A DNA stretch of 64,000 nucleotides, from NCBI GenBank assembly GCA_022768285.1, contig JALEMJ010000009.1, forward strand, positions 163,749 to 227,748. The letters run 5' to 3'. The translations under genes were made by a program, and so were the position numbers. Shown here piece after piece: positions 1 to 10,232 of the stretch; position 1 is the stretch's first letter; every line of letters begins with the position of its first letter. This stretch comes from Aerococcus sp. (lineage in GTDB: Bacteria > Bacillota > Bacilli > Lactobacillales > Aerococcaceae). Under the pieces are notes generated by a model. It worked only from the letters and a program-made list of their open reading frames with translations, was not told where the DNA came from and searched no databases.

Positions 1-945
1 CCGCTTGGGCGAAAGCTCTTAGCAGAAATGCTCGGTATGACAGAGCGTCCGCTCAGAAAGGATATTGATCTTCTCAAAGAGCAGTCCCTAATTTCAGTTA
101 CTGTGAATGGTATGACAATTACCGATCGAGGACAGCAACTGATTGCCGACTTATCATGGGTGGACACTGATCGGCAATTGCGAAATCGGCATCTTGAGCA
201 GAAATGCCGTCAGGTGTTGGCTTTTCCAGAGGTATATGTCATAGCCAAGGACGCAGCAGGTGATATTTGGTCACAGATGGGAATGGCGATTTCCAACCAT
301 TTAGCACACGTGCTGGATAGTGGACACTGTACCATAGCTGTCGCCGGGGGAAGTACACTAAGTCAACTGGTGCCCAACATTTCCAGTGATGTGTTGCAAC
401 AGGGGCGTTCATTCGATGTCGTCGCAGCACGCGGTGGGCTACCAGAGTCAACTGCGATTCAAGCAAATACCCTATCTGAACTGTTAGCGGATAATTTAGA
501 TGGTAACGCGCATGTGCTCTATAGTCCTGAAACAATGAGTGAAGCAGGAGTGGAAGCGCTCGAGCGTGAGCCGGCCATTGAGGATACGTTACAGTTTTTA
601 GAGCATCCGGATGTGGTGCTGTATGGTGTTGGCGATGCGCAGCAGATGGCGATTCGCCGTCACCTTTCGGATGAGGTAGTCAAACGGCTTAAGGGAGAAC
701 AAGCCATTGGAGAAGTCTTCGGTAGTTTCTTTGACAAGCAGGGTAATATCCTATACAGTATTCCTAGATTAGGAATGCATCTTGAAGACCTCGCGTCGGT
801 GGCTTTTCCTATTCTTGTCGCAGTCGGTGCTGAGAAAGCTGAAGCGCTGACTGCTTATTCAAGGCTCGCACCGCCACAGTCGATGGTATTTATCGACGAA
901 ACGTGCGCTCAATCGGTTTTAAATGGGGCAACCCATCTAAAATAA
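1..945 (+). CDS. cggR: Central glycolytic genes regulator CggR (5'-truncated)
   Basis: This is a SorC-family transcriptional regulator of the glycolytic operon. The reading frame is open from base 1, so the true start lies outside the window and roughly 30 residues are probably missing compared with the usual ~340. The visible N-terminus (LGMTERPLRKDIDLLKEQ) is the end of a winged-helix DNA-binding domain. The rest is a sugar-phosphate-binding domain with the motif VAVAGGSTLSQL followed by VVAARGG. In the family, fructose-1,6-bisphosphate relieves repression of gap-pgk-tpi-eno. Location directly upstream of gap, 43 nt away, supports the call. Its own promoter and operator are off the left edge. 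Confidence 0.93.
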   Translation, partial: PLGRKLLAEMLGMTERPLRKDIDLLKEQSLISVTVNGMTITDRGQQLIADLSWVDTDRQLRNRHLEQKCRQVLAFPEVYVIAKDAAGDIWSQMGMAISNHLAHVLDSGHCTIAVAGGSTLSQLVPNISSDVLQQGRSFDVVAARGGLPESTAIQANTLSELLADNLDGNAHVLYSPETMSEAGVEALEREPAIEDTLQFLEHPDVVLYGVGDAQQMAIRRHLSDEVVKRLKGEQAIGEVFGSFFDKQGNILYSIPRLGMHLEDLASVAFPILVAVGAEKAEALTAYSRLAPPQSMVFIDETCAQSVLNGATHLK

Positions 946-988
946 AATGTTTATTACATGTTAATTTTCTTAAGGAGGAAATTCATTC

Positions 989-1990
989 ATGGTTAGAGTA
1001 GCAATTAATGGTTTTGGACGTATCGGACGTTTAGCTTTCCGTCGTATTACCGAAGTTTCTAGCGACATTGAAGTTGTTGCAATCAATGACTTAACTGCAC
1101 CAGAAGACTTAGCTTACTTGTTAAAATACGACACGGCTCACGGACAATTCGACCACGACATTGAAGCTAAAGACGGTGCTTTAGTTGTTGATGGCAAAGA
1201 AGTTAAAGTCTTTGCAGAACGTGACGCAGCTAACTGCCCATGGGGAGACTTGGACATCGACATTGTGTTGGAATCTACTGGTTTCTACACTTCTGCTGAA
1301 AAATCTCAAGCTCACTTGGATGCAGGTGCTAAGAAAGTTTTGATCTCTGCACCAGCTAAAGATGATGTTACTAAGACGATTGTTTACGGTGTAAACAATG
1401 ACATCATCACTCCTGATGACAAGATCATTTCTGCTGCTTCATGTACAACAAACTGCTTGGCTCCAGTAGTTAATGCTTTGGAAGAAGAATTTGGTGTTAA
1501 AGTTGGTAACATGTCAACAATTCACTCTTACACTTCTACCCAAGCACTTCAGGACAAACCAGGTGGACGCAAGAACCGTGCCGGTGCTGCTAACATTATC
1601 CCAACAACTACTGGTGCTGCTAAAGCAACTGGTAAAGTTGTTCCTAGTGTAAACGGTAAAGTTGACGGTGCAGCATTCCGCGTACCTACAATCACTGGTT
1701 CAATTTGTACTTTCTACTGCATCTTGGACAAACAAGACTTAACTGCTGAAGAAATTAACGCAGCTGTTAAGAAACACACGAGTGAAGCATTTGCTTACAC
1801 TGAAGATGAAATTGTTTCTTCCGATGTTATCAGTACACAAGTTGGTTCAATCTTCGACGCTACCCAAACAACTGTTTTGACAGCTGATGACGGTACACAA
1901 TTAGTTGAAGTTGCTGCTTGGTACGACAACGAATCTGGATTTACTTCAAACATGGTTCGTACGCTTGAAGAATTCGGTGCACAAGCTTAA
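989..1990 (+). CDS. gap: Glyceraldehyde-3-phosphate dehydrogenase, type I
   Basis: NAD-dependent glycolytic enzyme converting glyceraldehyde-3-phosphate and phosphate to 1,3-bisphosphoglycerate in the cytosol. The 333-residue length is normal. The N-terminal Rossmann motif INGFGRIGR (residues 6-14) is intact. The catalytic cysteine is Cys152 in SAASCTTNCLAP and the paired histidine is His179 in STIHSYT. The start has a strong AAGGAGG about 10 nt upstream. Codon use is clearly that of a highly expressed gene (GGT, GCT, AAA, GTT-rich), unlike the cggR gene before it. A hairpin follows the gene, so its transcript may be more abundant than that of pgk. Confidence 0.98.
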   Translation: MVRVAINGFGRIGRLAFRRITEVSSDIEVVAINDLTAPEDLAYLLKYDTAHGQFDHDIEAKDGALVVDGKEVKVFAERDAANCPWGDLDIDIVLESTGFYTSAEKSQAHLDAGAKKVLISAPAKDDVTKTIVYGVNNDIITPDDKIISAASCTTNCLAPVVNALEEEFGVKVGNMSTIHSYTSTQALQDKPGGRKNRAGAANIIPTTTGAAKATGKVVPSVNGKVDGAAFRVPTITGSICTFYCILDKQDLTAEEINAAVKKHTSEAFAYTEDEIVSSDVISTQVGSIFDATQTTVLTADDGTQLVEVAAWYDNESGFTSNMVRTLEEFGAQA

Positions 1991-2016
1991 TTAAATTATT
2001 AGCTTGAGGCATAGCG

Positions 2017-2049
2017 AAAAGCGGGAAGCTTCGCGCTTCTCGCTTTTTT
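2017..2049 (+). terminator. Hairpin with T-run between gap and pgk
   Basis: A 13-bp stem (AAAAGCGGGAAGC against GCTTCTCGCTTTT, one G-U pair) with the loop TTCGC is followed by six T. It has the form of an intrinsic terminator. Because pgk follows after 37 nt with no obvious new promoter, it probably acts as a partial terminator or as a 3' stabiliser for gap mRNA. Confidence 0.8.
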
Positions 2050-2086
2050 GTAGGATTGAATCACATTTGAAGGAGGGTGTCTTTGA

Positions 2087-3277
2087 ATGGCTAAGAAGAC
2101 CATTGAAGATATTGAATTAAAAGGTAAAAAAGTATTAATGCGTGTGGACTTTAACGTCCCAATGAAAGATGGCGCGGTTGGCGATGACAACCGTATGGTA
2201 CAAGCATTACCAACGATTAAATATGTTTTGGATCATGACGGTAAGTTGATTCTTTTCTCTCACCTCGGTCGTGTAAAGACTGAAGAAGATAAAGAAGGCA
2301 AAAGCTTAAAACCAGTTGCTGAACACTTAGAAGAACTGCTCGGTCAAGCAGTACGTTTTGTTCCAGAAACACGTGGCGAAGCGCTACAAAAGGCTATCGA
2401 TGAACTCAAAGAAGGCGAAGTTCTCTTGTTCGAAAACACACGTTTCGAAGATATCGATGGCAAGAAAGAGTCTGGTAACGATCCTGAATTAGGGAAGTAC
2501 TGGGCATCATTAGGTGACGTTTTTGTTAACGACGCGTTCGGTACGGCTCACCGTGCACATGCTTCAAATGTCGGTATTTCGGAAAATATGGATGATGCTG
2601 TCGCTGGTTTCTTGTTAGAAAAAGAATTGAAATTCTTGGGCGACGCAGTCGATGATCCTGAGCGTCCATTTGTTGCCATCTTAGGTGGTGCTAAAGTCTC
2701 AGACAAGATTGATGTGATCGAAGCTTTACTTCAAAAAGCGGATAAAGTTCTCATCGGTGGTGGTATGGCCTATACCTTCCTGAAAGCGCAGGGATACGAA
2801 ATTGGTAAATCCTTGCTCGAAGAAGACAAGATTCCATTAGCAAAAGATTTACTAGAACGCGCTGGTGATAAATTGGTATTACCAGTAGATGTCGTTGTTG
2901 CAGATGAATTCGCCGAAGATGCAAATAAGAAGGTTGTTTCCATCGAGGATATTCCTGAAGACTGGGAAGGATTAGACTGTGGTCCAGCTACCGTTGAAGC
3001 ATTTAAGGAAATTATAGATGATGCAAAAACTGTCGTATGGAATGGACCAATGGGCGTATTCGAAATGGACGCTTTCGCAGAAGGTACAAACGGTGTCTGC
3101 AAAGCTATCGCAGAATCTGATGCCATCTCGATCGTCGGTGGCGGTGACTCCGCTTCTGCTGCTAAGAATTCTGGATTTGCTGATAAATTCTCCCACATCT
3201 CAACTGGTGGGGGTGCATCAATGCAATTCTTAGAAGGCAAAGAATTGCCTGGTGTCGCTGCATTATCAGATAAATAA
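2087..3277 (+). CDS. pgk: Phosphoglycerate kinase
   Basis: Transfers phosphate from 1,3-bisphosphoglycerate to ADP, the first ATP-yielding step of glycolysis. At 396 residues it is full length. The N-terminal substrate-binding signature [16 protein letters not shown] and the HLGR motif are present. The nucleotide-binding C-terminal domain contains [21 protein letters not shown] and the terminal [10 protein letters not shown] / [13 protein letters not shown] loop. The start ATG has GGAGGGTG about 10 nt upstream. It lies between gap and tpiA, with a 21-nt gap to tpiA that contains the next SD. Confidence 0.98.
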   Translation: MAKKTIEDIELKGKKVLMRVDFNVPMKDGAVGDDNRMVQALPTIKYVLDHDGKLILFSHLGRVKTEEDKEGKSLKPVAEHLEELLGQAVRFVPETRGEALQKAIDELKEGEVLLFENTRFEDIDGKKESGNDPELGKYWASLGDVFVNDAFGTAHRAHASNVGISENMDDAVAGFLLEKELKFLGDAVDDPERPFVAILGGAKVSDKIDVIEALLQKADKVLIGGGMAYTFLKAQGYEIGKSLLEEDKIPLAKDLLERAGDKLVLPVDVVVADEFAEDANKKVVSIEDIPEDWEGLDCGPATVEAFKEIIDDAKTVVWNGPMGVFEMDAFAEGTNGVCKAIAESDAISIVGGGDSASAAKNSGFADKFSHISTGGGASMQFLEGKELPGVAALSDK

Positions 3278-3298
3278 TCGTTCGAAGGAGGACAATCT

Positions 3299-4054
3299 AT
3301 GCGTCGTGTATTAATTGCCGGCAACTGGAAAATGAATAAGAACGCCGCTGAGGCTCATGAGTTTATCAGCGGCTTGAAGGAAGCACTAGATACTGAAAAG
3401 AAAGCTGAAGTATTAGTTTGCCCACCGACATTGTTTGTTCAACATCTTGTAGAAGAAACAAAAGATACGCAAATCAAAGTTGGCGCTCAAAATGCATACT
3501 TTGAAAAGAGCGGAGCTTTCACTGGTGAAACGAGTCCGGAAGCATTAGCAGATCTTGGTGTGGATTACATCATCATTGGTCACTCAGAACGCCGCCAGGG
3601 CTTTGGCGAAACCGATGAAGATATCAATAAGAAAGCTAAAGCAATTTTCGATGAAGGGGTAACACCAATCATCTGCTGTGGCGAAACCTTAGAGCAGCGT
3701 GAAGCTGGTGAAGCAAAAGAATTTATCTCTGGTCAGATCCGTGCCGCTTTGGATGGTTTATCTGAAGAACGAGCTAAAGAAGCTGTAATCGCTTATGAAC
3801 CAATCTGGGCAATCGGTACTGGCAAGAGCGCGTCTCCTGAAGATGCTGAAGAAATCTGCGCTGCTATCCGTGAAGTGGTCGCTGATATTTACAGTAATGA
3901 TGTTGCTCAAGCTACACGTATTCTTTATGGTGGTTCAGTAAAACCTGCCACTGTTGATGATATTCTTGCACAAGAAAATATCGATGGTGCATTGGTCGGT
4001 GGCGCGAGTCTTGAAGTGGACAGCTTTACGGCTTTAGTTAACGCTGCTGAATAA
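3299..4054 (+). CDS. tpiA: Triosephosphate isomerase
   Basis: Interconverts dihydroxyacetone phosphate and glyceraldehyde-3-phosphate. The 251-residue TIM barrel is complete: the N-terminal AGNWKMNK supplies Asn and Lys, the catalytic His lies in IIIGHSERRQ, the catalytic Glu lies in AYEPIWAIGTGKSA, and the phosphate-binding loop is LYGGSVKP. GAAGGAGG lies just upstream of ATG. The first residues are MRRVLIAGN, so an Arg-Arg pair replaces the more usual Arg-Lys. Fourth gene of the operon, 39 nt before eno. Confidence 0.98.
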   Translation: MRRVLIAGNWKMNKNAAEAHEFISGLKEALDTEKKAEVLVCPPTLFVQHLVEETKDTQIKVGAQNAYFEKSGAFTGETSPEALADLGVDYIIIGHSERRQGFGETDEDINKKAKAIFDEGVTPIICCGETLEQREAGEAKEFISGQIRAALDGLSEERAKEAVIAYEPIWAIGTGKSASPEDAEEICAAIREVVADIYSNDVAQATRILYGGSVKPATVDDILAQENIDGALVGGASLEVDSFTALVNAAE

Positions 4055-4078
4055 GAAAATTAACAGATAAACATTTAG

Positions 4079-5392
<1,314 letters not shown>

Positions 5393-5432
5393 TTAAATAG
5401 TTACTGGCACAGTCATGCGTCGTAATTACTGG

Positions 5433-5470
5433 AATGCGTGATTACTCTTCTCGAGTAGTCACGCATTTTT
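5433..5470 (+). terminator. Rho-independent terminator of the glycolytic operon
   Basis: A long stem (AATGCGTGATTACTC against GAGTAGTCACGCATT, one G-U pair) with a short TTC-type loop is followed directly by a T-run. It lies 40 nt after eno. Confidence 0.9.
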
Positions 5471-5482
5471 GTTTGCTTTAAT

Positions 5483-5512
5483 TTGACAGGAGGGAATGCA
5501 AATGCATACAAT
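5483..5512 (+). promoter_or_regulatory. Sigma-A promoter for the DUF975 gene
   Basis: A perfect -35 TTGACA (5483-5488) is followed after 18 nt by the -10 TACAAT (5507-5512), directly after the eno terminator. Confidence 0.7.
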
Positions 5513-5557
5513 ATTTTGAAGATGTAGTTCTATTAGTGATTGGGAGAGGTGATCGGC

Positions 5558-6430
5558 ATGATGAAGAACAATGAAATCAGGCACGCTTCAGATCATATTT
5601 TAAAAGCAGAATGGCAGGCCATTCTTTCAAAAAGTGTGCTCATGTTCTTGTTAATGATTGTCATTCAAGTGATATACAACGCGTTTCTATTTGTCGTTGC
5701 GGTTTCATTAATCGGTGTGTTTGATAACTTGTTCCTTCAAGCACTTGGAGGAATTGCGATGTTTCTACTCGCTAGCTTGCCGCGCGTGTTTATAAATATG
5801 GGATTTAACTGGAACTTTTTAAATCTTGCTACAGAAGCGGCCTTCGATGTTAGAACATTTTTTGAACCGTTGATGTCACATCCTGTGCGCAATCTCATAG
5901 TCACATTATTTAGAGAATTAATTGTCAGTCTGCCGGTGTTTGTTGGTTACTTATTAATTGCTAATATCGGGGGACCAATCGTCATATTGAATGGGCAACT
6001 TGAAACATCTATTTATAGTTTTGGTATAGCGACTATCTTCATTATCACTGTAGCGATTGCTATGACTCTGTTATCGATATGGCTCAATGTAATTATGGCC
6101 TTTACTGATTTTGTATTGAAAGATCGGGTAGACAGTGGAACATTTGCAGTGATTCGCTCGGCTTTTGAAACGATTAAAGGTCATGTACTGAAGTATATTG
6201 GTTTACAGATCATTTTAATGCTTCAGCTGTTTGGTGGTCTCTTACTCGGTTTAGGACTTTTAATGTTAATCACTGTGCCACTGGCTAATATTGTCGAATG
6301 GCTCTCGGTGATTATTGGTATTATCGGAAGTATCCTCTTGGTCGTCTTCGCTTTTGCGATGATGATCCGTTTTAATATCATTGATGCCGTATTTTACCGT
6401 GCGGCTGCCACAGAGAATAGAAACGATTAA
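5558..6430 (+). CDS. DUF975-type integral membrane protein
   Basis: Polytopic membrane protein of about 290 residues. A short amphipathic N-terminus (NEIRHASDHILKAEWQAIL) precedes about five to six hydrophobic spans: near 25-50, 55-75, 120-145, 155-185, 215-240 and 250-275. The N-terminal pattern and topology match DUF975, a Firmicutes family without a defined function. An upstream in-frame TTG at 5540 is unlikely, because GGGAGAGG sits 8 nt before ATG 5558. The gene stands alone behind its own promoter, and the metallophosphatase gene follows after 26 nt. No substrate can be inferred. Confidence 0.7.
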   Translation: MMKNNEIRHASDHILKAEWQAILSKSVLMFLLMIVIQVIYNAFLFVVAVSLIGVFDNLFLQALGGIAMFLLASLPRVFINMGFNWNFLNLATEAAFDVRTFFEPLMSHPVRNLIVTLFRELIVSLPVFVGYLLIANIGGPIVILNGQLETSIYSFGIATIFIITVAIAMTLLSIWLNVIMAFTDFVLKDRVDSGTFAVIRSAFETIKGHVLKYIGLQIILMLQLFGGLLLGLGLLMLITVPLANIVEWLSVIIGIIGSILLVVFAFAMMIRFNIIDAVFYRAAATENRND

Positions 6431-6456
6431 TTCAAAGTTAGAAAGCGTGATGGCGT

Positions 6457-7830
6457 GTGGGACGTCAAATACATATTTTTCATACGAATGATTGGCATTC
6501 ACATCTAGATCACTGGCCACGAGTGCAGTCCTATTATCAACAAGAGAAAGTACGATTAATGGCACAGGGGAATGATGTATTATTCTTTGATATTGGCGAT
6601 TGTATTGATCGGTTTGAGCCTTGGACGGAAGTCGAACAGGGTCAAAATATCGTTGAATTATTGAATAATCTGCCAGCTGATGCCGTAACGATCGGTAATA
6701 ATGAAGGCGTAGGATTGTCGCATGAGGTGTTGACTCACTTGTACGATCATGCGAATTTTCCTGTCGTAATAAGTAACTTGTTTGATAAAGAAACAGGTGA
6801 GCGTCCCGAATTCGCTGAGCCCTACCATATGCTGAACTTGCCTTTTGGTGTTACGGTAGCTATCTTCGGTTTAACGGCGATTTACCCGGTATCCTATGAT
6901 GTCGTAGGGTGGGATCAGACAGCCATTGATGATACCATTCAGTATACGTTAGACGAGATTATGCCGCACCATCCAGACATCATTCTTTTTCTAAGTCATT
7001 TGGGTGCGGATGAAGATGAACGTATCGCCAAAAAATTTCCAGATATTCACGTTATTTTTGGTGCGCATACGCATCATGTGTTTGAACATGGCGAATGGGT
7101 AGATCAGACGCTACTAACCGGTGGTGGAAAATTTGGGACGTATCTGGGTCACTTAACCATTGATTATGAATTATTTGAGAAAGGTATGCGTAAGAAGGCG
7201 ATTAATGAGGAATTGATTGCTACGAAAGACTTGCCTTCAGTGCCTAATGAGCAACAAAGGGTTTCAGACTGGCATCAGCGTGGACGTGAACAACTCACTA
7301 ATGAAACAGTTGGGGAACTTCCACAAGACCTTCCGAATGCTGAATCACATATTAATCCACTCCAGTCGTATACGCTGAAAGCTATTAAGGCTGAAACACA
7401 TGCCGATATTGTATTATTGCATTCGGGACTATTTTTAACTCCTCTCCAGAAAGGCGAGGTAAATCGGCAGCTGTTGCATGACTGTCTGCCACATCCAATG
7501 CGTTTAATACAGTTGGAAGTAAGCGGGGAACAGTTACTAGAGCATTTAGTGCCGGAGATAGCGGCTATGCATGACAAATTACAGTATCAACCGATCAAGG
7601 GACTAGGATTTCGAGGACATATTTTTGGCGAATTAGCATTTTCGGACGTCGTAACAGAGAAAAGTATTGACCGACAGCGACGGTACCGTCTGATTACTGT
7701 TGATCATTTAACCTTTCTGCCGTTTTTCCCGCTACTGCATGATAGTGTAGGCAAATTATGGGGAGAACCATTTTTGCGTGAAGTGCTTGGAAATTATATC
7801 GCCAAACAGACGAGAGGAGGCGTACAGTGA
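6457..7830 (+). CDS. YunD-type bifunctional metallophosphatase / 5'-nucleotidase
   Basis: Predicted cytosolic metal-dependent phosphoesterase of the 5'-nucleotidase/UshA-like superfamily. Metal-ligand motifs of the N-terminal domain are visible: HTNDWHSH (residues 8-15), FDIGDCID, GNNEG (here Asn-Asn-Glu instead of the more common Asn-His-Glu), LSHLGADED and GAHTHHVFE. A C-terminal nucleotidase domain follows from about residue 285. There is no signal peptide, unlike secreted 5'-nucleotidases. The start is GTG with a weak SD. It ends in a GTGA overlap with the yutD gene, so the two are translationally coupled, as in related Firmicutes. Confidence 0.85.
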   Translation: MGRQIHIFHTNDWHSHLDHWPRVQSYYQQEKVRLMAQGNDVLFFDIGDCIDRFEPWTEVEQGQNIVELLNNLPADAVTIGNNEGVGLSHEVLTHLYDHANFPVVISNLFDKETGERPEFAEPYHMLNLPFGVTVAIFGLTAIYPVSYDVVGWDQTAIDDTIQYTLDEIMPHHPDIILFLSHLGADEDERIAKKFPDIHVIFGAHTHHVFEHGEWVDQTLLTGGGKFGTYLGHLTIDYELFEKGMRKKAINEELIATKDLPSVPNEQQRVSDWHQRGREQLTNETVGELPQDLPNAESHINPLQSYTLKAIKAETHADIVLLHSGLFLTPLQKGEVNRQLLHDCLPHPMRLIQLEVSGEQLLEHLVPEIAAMHDKLQYQPIKGLGFRGHIFGELAFSDVVTEKSIDRQRRYRLITVDHLTFLPFFPLLHDSVGKLWGEPFLREVLGNYIAKQTRGGVQ

Positions 7831-8411
7831 CTACGGAAAAAACGGATGGCATGACAGATAAATATTCTAAAGCCCATGTGCTAATGATTGACAGTGAGCA
7901 TATTAATATTGAAAATCAGCAGTTCGTTGTGATCGCGAAGACGAATGATGACGCGCTATCGATCAACGCGCTTGCACTTCGTTATGTGCCACTATTCGAT
8001 GTTTATGATTATCTGGTTGGTGACTGGAGCGGTGGCCAATTGCGCTTAAAAGGCTTTTATGAAGGAAATCAACCCGATACGCCAATTGATAGGGACATTC
8101 GCTATCTTGAGGATTACCTCACGGAGTACTGTAGTTTCGGTTGTGATTACTTTGTACTGAAACATGAACGAGATACCGATGAGCGGATTGCTCAGAGTGA
8201 ATCTATTAAAGAAAAAAATAAAACTAAAACCCATAAGCATAAAAATTACAACAAAAAGAAGAAAAAGAAACATACACGGGCGCAGGGAAAAACGAAATTC
8301 AAATATCGCGATAAGCATGCGGATGATTACCAGAAAAAATACTATAAGGGCAAGAAGCAAAAACGCCAGGTCAAAGATTATACGAAGCATCAAGCCTTTA
8401 AAATTCATTAG
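7827..8411 (+). CDS. yutD: YutD family protein (DUF1027) with long Lys-rich tail
   Basis: The first ~115 residues match the YutD/DUF1027 family, with NQQFVVIAKTNDDALSINALALRYVPLFDVYDYLVGDWSGGQLRLKGF being characteristic in pattern. The family's function is unknown; it is repeatedly found beside the HAD gene yutF. From about residue 128 to the end the protein becomes almost pure Lys/His/Arg/Asn/Tyr (KTHKHKNYNKKKKKKH and similar), which suggests a disordered nucleic-acid- or ribosome-contacting tail. GTG start overlapping the previous stop by 4 nt. A poly-A-rich coding stretch near 8210-8270 could be slippage-prone. Confidence 0.85.
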   Translation: MTTEKTDGMTDKYSKAHVLMIDSEHINIENQQFVVIAKTNDDALSINALALRYVPLFDVYDYLVGDWSGGQLRLKGFYEGNQPDTPIDRDIRYLEDYLTEYCSFGCDYFVLKHERDTDERIAQSESIKEKNKTKTHKHKNYNKKKKKKHTRAQGKTKFKYRDKHADDYQKKYYKGKKQKRQVKDYTKHQAFKIH

Positions 8412-8432
8412 CCTAAGAAAGGAACCCAGTCC

Positions 8433-9239
8433 ATGACAGCATTATTGATTGATTTAGACGGAACGATTTATCGTGGGGATGCGCGTATTCCAGGCGCAGC
8501 AGAGTTCATTCGGCAATTGCAGGACGAAAGGACACCTTTCTTATTTGTGACGAATAATGCTGCACGCAGTCCTGAAGTAGTCCAGGAGGCGCTTGCTCAG
8601 CAACATGATATTCATGTCAGTGCTGATACGATCTATACGAGTGTGGATGCGGCATTATATACTGCTAAAGGAATATTAGCGAAGCGACAAAAATCGGCGA
8701 ATGATACTGAAGTTTTCCTCGTGGGGAGTGACTATCTGAATGACACACTGGTCGATGCCGGCATGACCGTTCATCGTAAACAAACCACCCAATCCGAAGA
8801 TTTTGTGGTGGTCGGTATGGATTTTAATTCATCCTATCAGACGCTATCGCAAGCAGGGCTGGCGCTCCAGTCAGGGGCAACCTATTTACTAACGAATCCC
8901 GATTTACAGTTGCCCTCTGCAGAAGGATTTTTGCCCGGTAATGGGGCAATTGGCCAATTATTAAAAACGACAAGTGGCGTCGATTTTATTAATTGTGGTA
9001 AGCCCTCGCGGCGTTTCATTCAAGGCGCGCTCGATCGCCTAGGCATCACTGCAGATGATGCGATGATATTGGGCGATAGCTTGCGTACGGATATTCAAGC
9101 AGGGATAAATAGTGGCATTGAGACGATTATGATCGAAACAGGTGTGAACACACGGCAGGATATCGACTCGCTTGGTATCAATCCCGATGTCGTTGTTGAA
9201 GATTATCAGACACTCAGTAAATGGTGGCAACAGCGATGA
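8433..9239 (+). CDS. HAD-family sugar phosphatase (TIGR01457, YutF/NagD-like)
   Basis: Cytosolic phosphatase of the HAD superfamily, class IIA cap (NagD type). Motif I is LIDLDGTIYRGD (nucleophile Asp7 and acid Asp9), motif II is LFVTNNAARS, the lysine motif is NCGKPSRRF, and motif IV is MILGDSLRTDIQAG. 268 residues is close to the usual length. The family hydrolyses small sugar or nucleotide phosphates; the substrate here is unknown. It sits between yutD and a DUF1461 membrane protein, and its last bases overlap the next start in an ATGA arrangement. Confidence 0.88.
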   Translation: MTALLIDLDGTIYRGDARIPGAAEFIRQLQDERTPFLFVTNNAARSPEVVQEALAQQHDIHVSADTIYTSVDAALYTAKGILAKRQKSANDTEVFLVGSDYLNDTLVDAGMTVHRKQTTQSEDFVVVGMDFNSSYQTLSQAGLALQSGATYLLTNPDLQLPSAEGFLPGNGAIGQLLKTTSGVDFINCGKPSRRFIQGALDRLGITADDAMILGDSLRTDIQAGINSGIETIMIETGVNTRQDIDSLGINPDVVVEDYQTLSKWWQQR

Positions 9240-9889
9240 TGGCAGTGATTAAATCACTCGCTCAGGCACTCATACTGGGAGTCTGGTCATTACTTTTGGG
9301 ATTCGTTATCGTCGCCTGCCTTTCGCCACTGATTTGGCTGTTGACGCTCACTCTCAGTGGTGATATGGCATCTTTACCGTGGTCATTTGCCACGATGTTC
9401 AGGAACTACATGGCGATGCTCGGATATTTGTTATTTCCATGGATTACTGTACTCCAAATGCCTGATTTCCCAAGTAGTTATAGCGCACTTTCACATTTTG
9501 CAGAAGTGAAACAACTATTTATGCTGGCATTTATTGTTTTTGTTATCTTTACTTTCATTGTCTATCTTGTGGTCAGAAAGTGGCGCCATTCGTATGTTTC
9601 AGTGGTTACGCAGTATTTACTCGATGGATTAATGATTTTACCTGTAGCATTGATCGTTTTGGCGAGCTTAAATTTTAACCAGTGGTTTATTGCTTTTCAT
9701 TATTTATTTTTCAACAATAATGATTGGCTGTTTAATCCGGTAACCGATCCGATAATCCTTATTCTACCGGAATACTTTTTCGCGGTATGCGCGGCAGCTG
9801 TTGTGATTTTCGATATTGCGACCATTTATGGGATTAAACGATTAGTACACACACATAAATTGCCAGTGATTCCTAAGAGTGATGATTGA
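9236..9889 (+). CDS. TIGR01906 / DUF1461 integral membrane protein
   Basis: Predicted membrane protein of 217 residues with about four hydrophobic spans: near 10-38, 98-118, 135-160 and 185-205, with a loop between spans 1 and 2. Homologues of this family are commonly encoded directly downstream of the TIGR01457 HAD phosphatase, and the same order is seen here. I prefer ATG 9236, which forms an ATGA overlap with the phosphatase stop; an in-frame ATG at 9221 would give five more residues. Function unknown. The last gene of the yunD-yutD-HAD-DUF1461 run: a promoter for secG begins at its end. Confidence 0.75.
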   Translation: MMAVIKSLAQALILGVWSLLLGFVIVACLSPLIWLLTLTLSGDMASLPWSFATMFRNYMAMLGYLLFPWITVLQMPDFPSSYSALSHFAEVKQLFMLAFIVFVIFTFIVYLVVRKWRHSYVSVVTQYLLDGLMILPVALIVLASLNFNQWFIAFHYLFFNNNDWLFNPVTDPIILILPEYFFAVCAAAVVIFDIATIYGIKRLVHTHKLPVIPKSDD

Positions 9890-9914
9890 GTCTATACATG
9901 GGGTATGTTAGAAT
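9886..9914 (+). promoter_or_regulatory. Extended -10 promoter for secG
   Basis: -35 TTGAGT (9886-9891), 17-nt spacer, -10 TAGAAT (9909-9914), with TG in the extended -10 position. The -35 overlaps the stop of the preceding gene. Confidence 0.75.
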
Positions 9915-9948
9915 CTAATGGTGAATCAACTGGAGTGAGGATTTGAGC

Positions 9949-10179
9949 ATGCAAAACATATTAACCATTGCAATTATTGTGTTAGCAGTATTGCTGATAT
10001 TAGCGGTGGCAGTTCAGCCATCAAAAAATAGTTCATCTGCTAATATTACCGGTTCGACGCAAGCACTCGGTGGTCGCCGTAAAGCGAGAGGTTTCGAAGC
10101 GGCGATGGATCGAGTGATACGTGTTCTCGGTTTAGTATTTATGATTGTAGCGCTGATATTAGCAAAATTAGCAGTATAA
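9949..10179 (+). CDS. secG: Preprotein translocase subunit SecG
   Basis: Small membrane subunit that assists SecYEG protein export. The 76-residue protein has two hydrophobic helices (near residues 3-22 and 53-74) joined by a polar loop with the family motif TGSTQALGGRRKARGFEAAMDR in pattern. The ATG at 9949 has GTGAGG about 8 nt upstream; an in-frame TTG at 9943 is less likely. Leads the secG-esterase-rnr-smpB cluster, which is conserved across Lactobacillales. A hairpin follows immediately, so part of the transcription probably ends here. Confidence 0.93.
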   Translation: MQNILTIAIIVLAVLLILAVAVQPSKNSSSANITGSTQALGGRRKARGFEAAMDRVIRVLGLVFMIVALILAKLAV

Positions 10180-10187
10180 ATCGTAGC

Positions 10188-10217
10188 AGCTCGGAGTAGT
10201 TTCCGAGCTTTATTTTT
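10188..10217 (+). terminator. Hairpin after secG (partial terminator)
   Basis: Stem AGCTCGGA / TCCGAGCT with loop GTAGTT, followed by TTATTTTT. It lies between secG and the esterase gene and may reduce read-through into rnr. Confidence 0.75.
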
Positions 10218-10232
10218 GAGAGGGGAATGGCT

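Noticed and set aside
2770..3324. 184-codon open frame antisense to pgk and the start of tpiA
   Set aside because: Shadow of the strongly biased pgk codons; Ser/Ala/Pro-rich low-complexity translation and no SD.
5496..5519. Mini-ORF with a perfect AGGAGGG (ATG at 5496 or 5502, ends TTT TGA)
   Set aside because: It overlaps the -10 region of the TTGACA/TACAAT promoter, so it would not be on the transcript from that promoter. Five to seven codons without conserved features.
8046..8436. Open frames on both strands within the yutD tail
   Set aside because: They arise from the A-rich lysine codons; the minus-strand product is poly-Leu/Phe/Ile and resembles a membrane protein only by composition.
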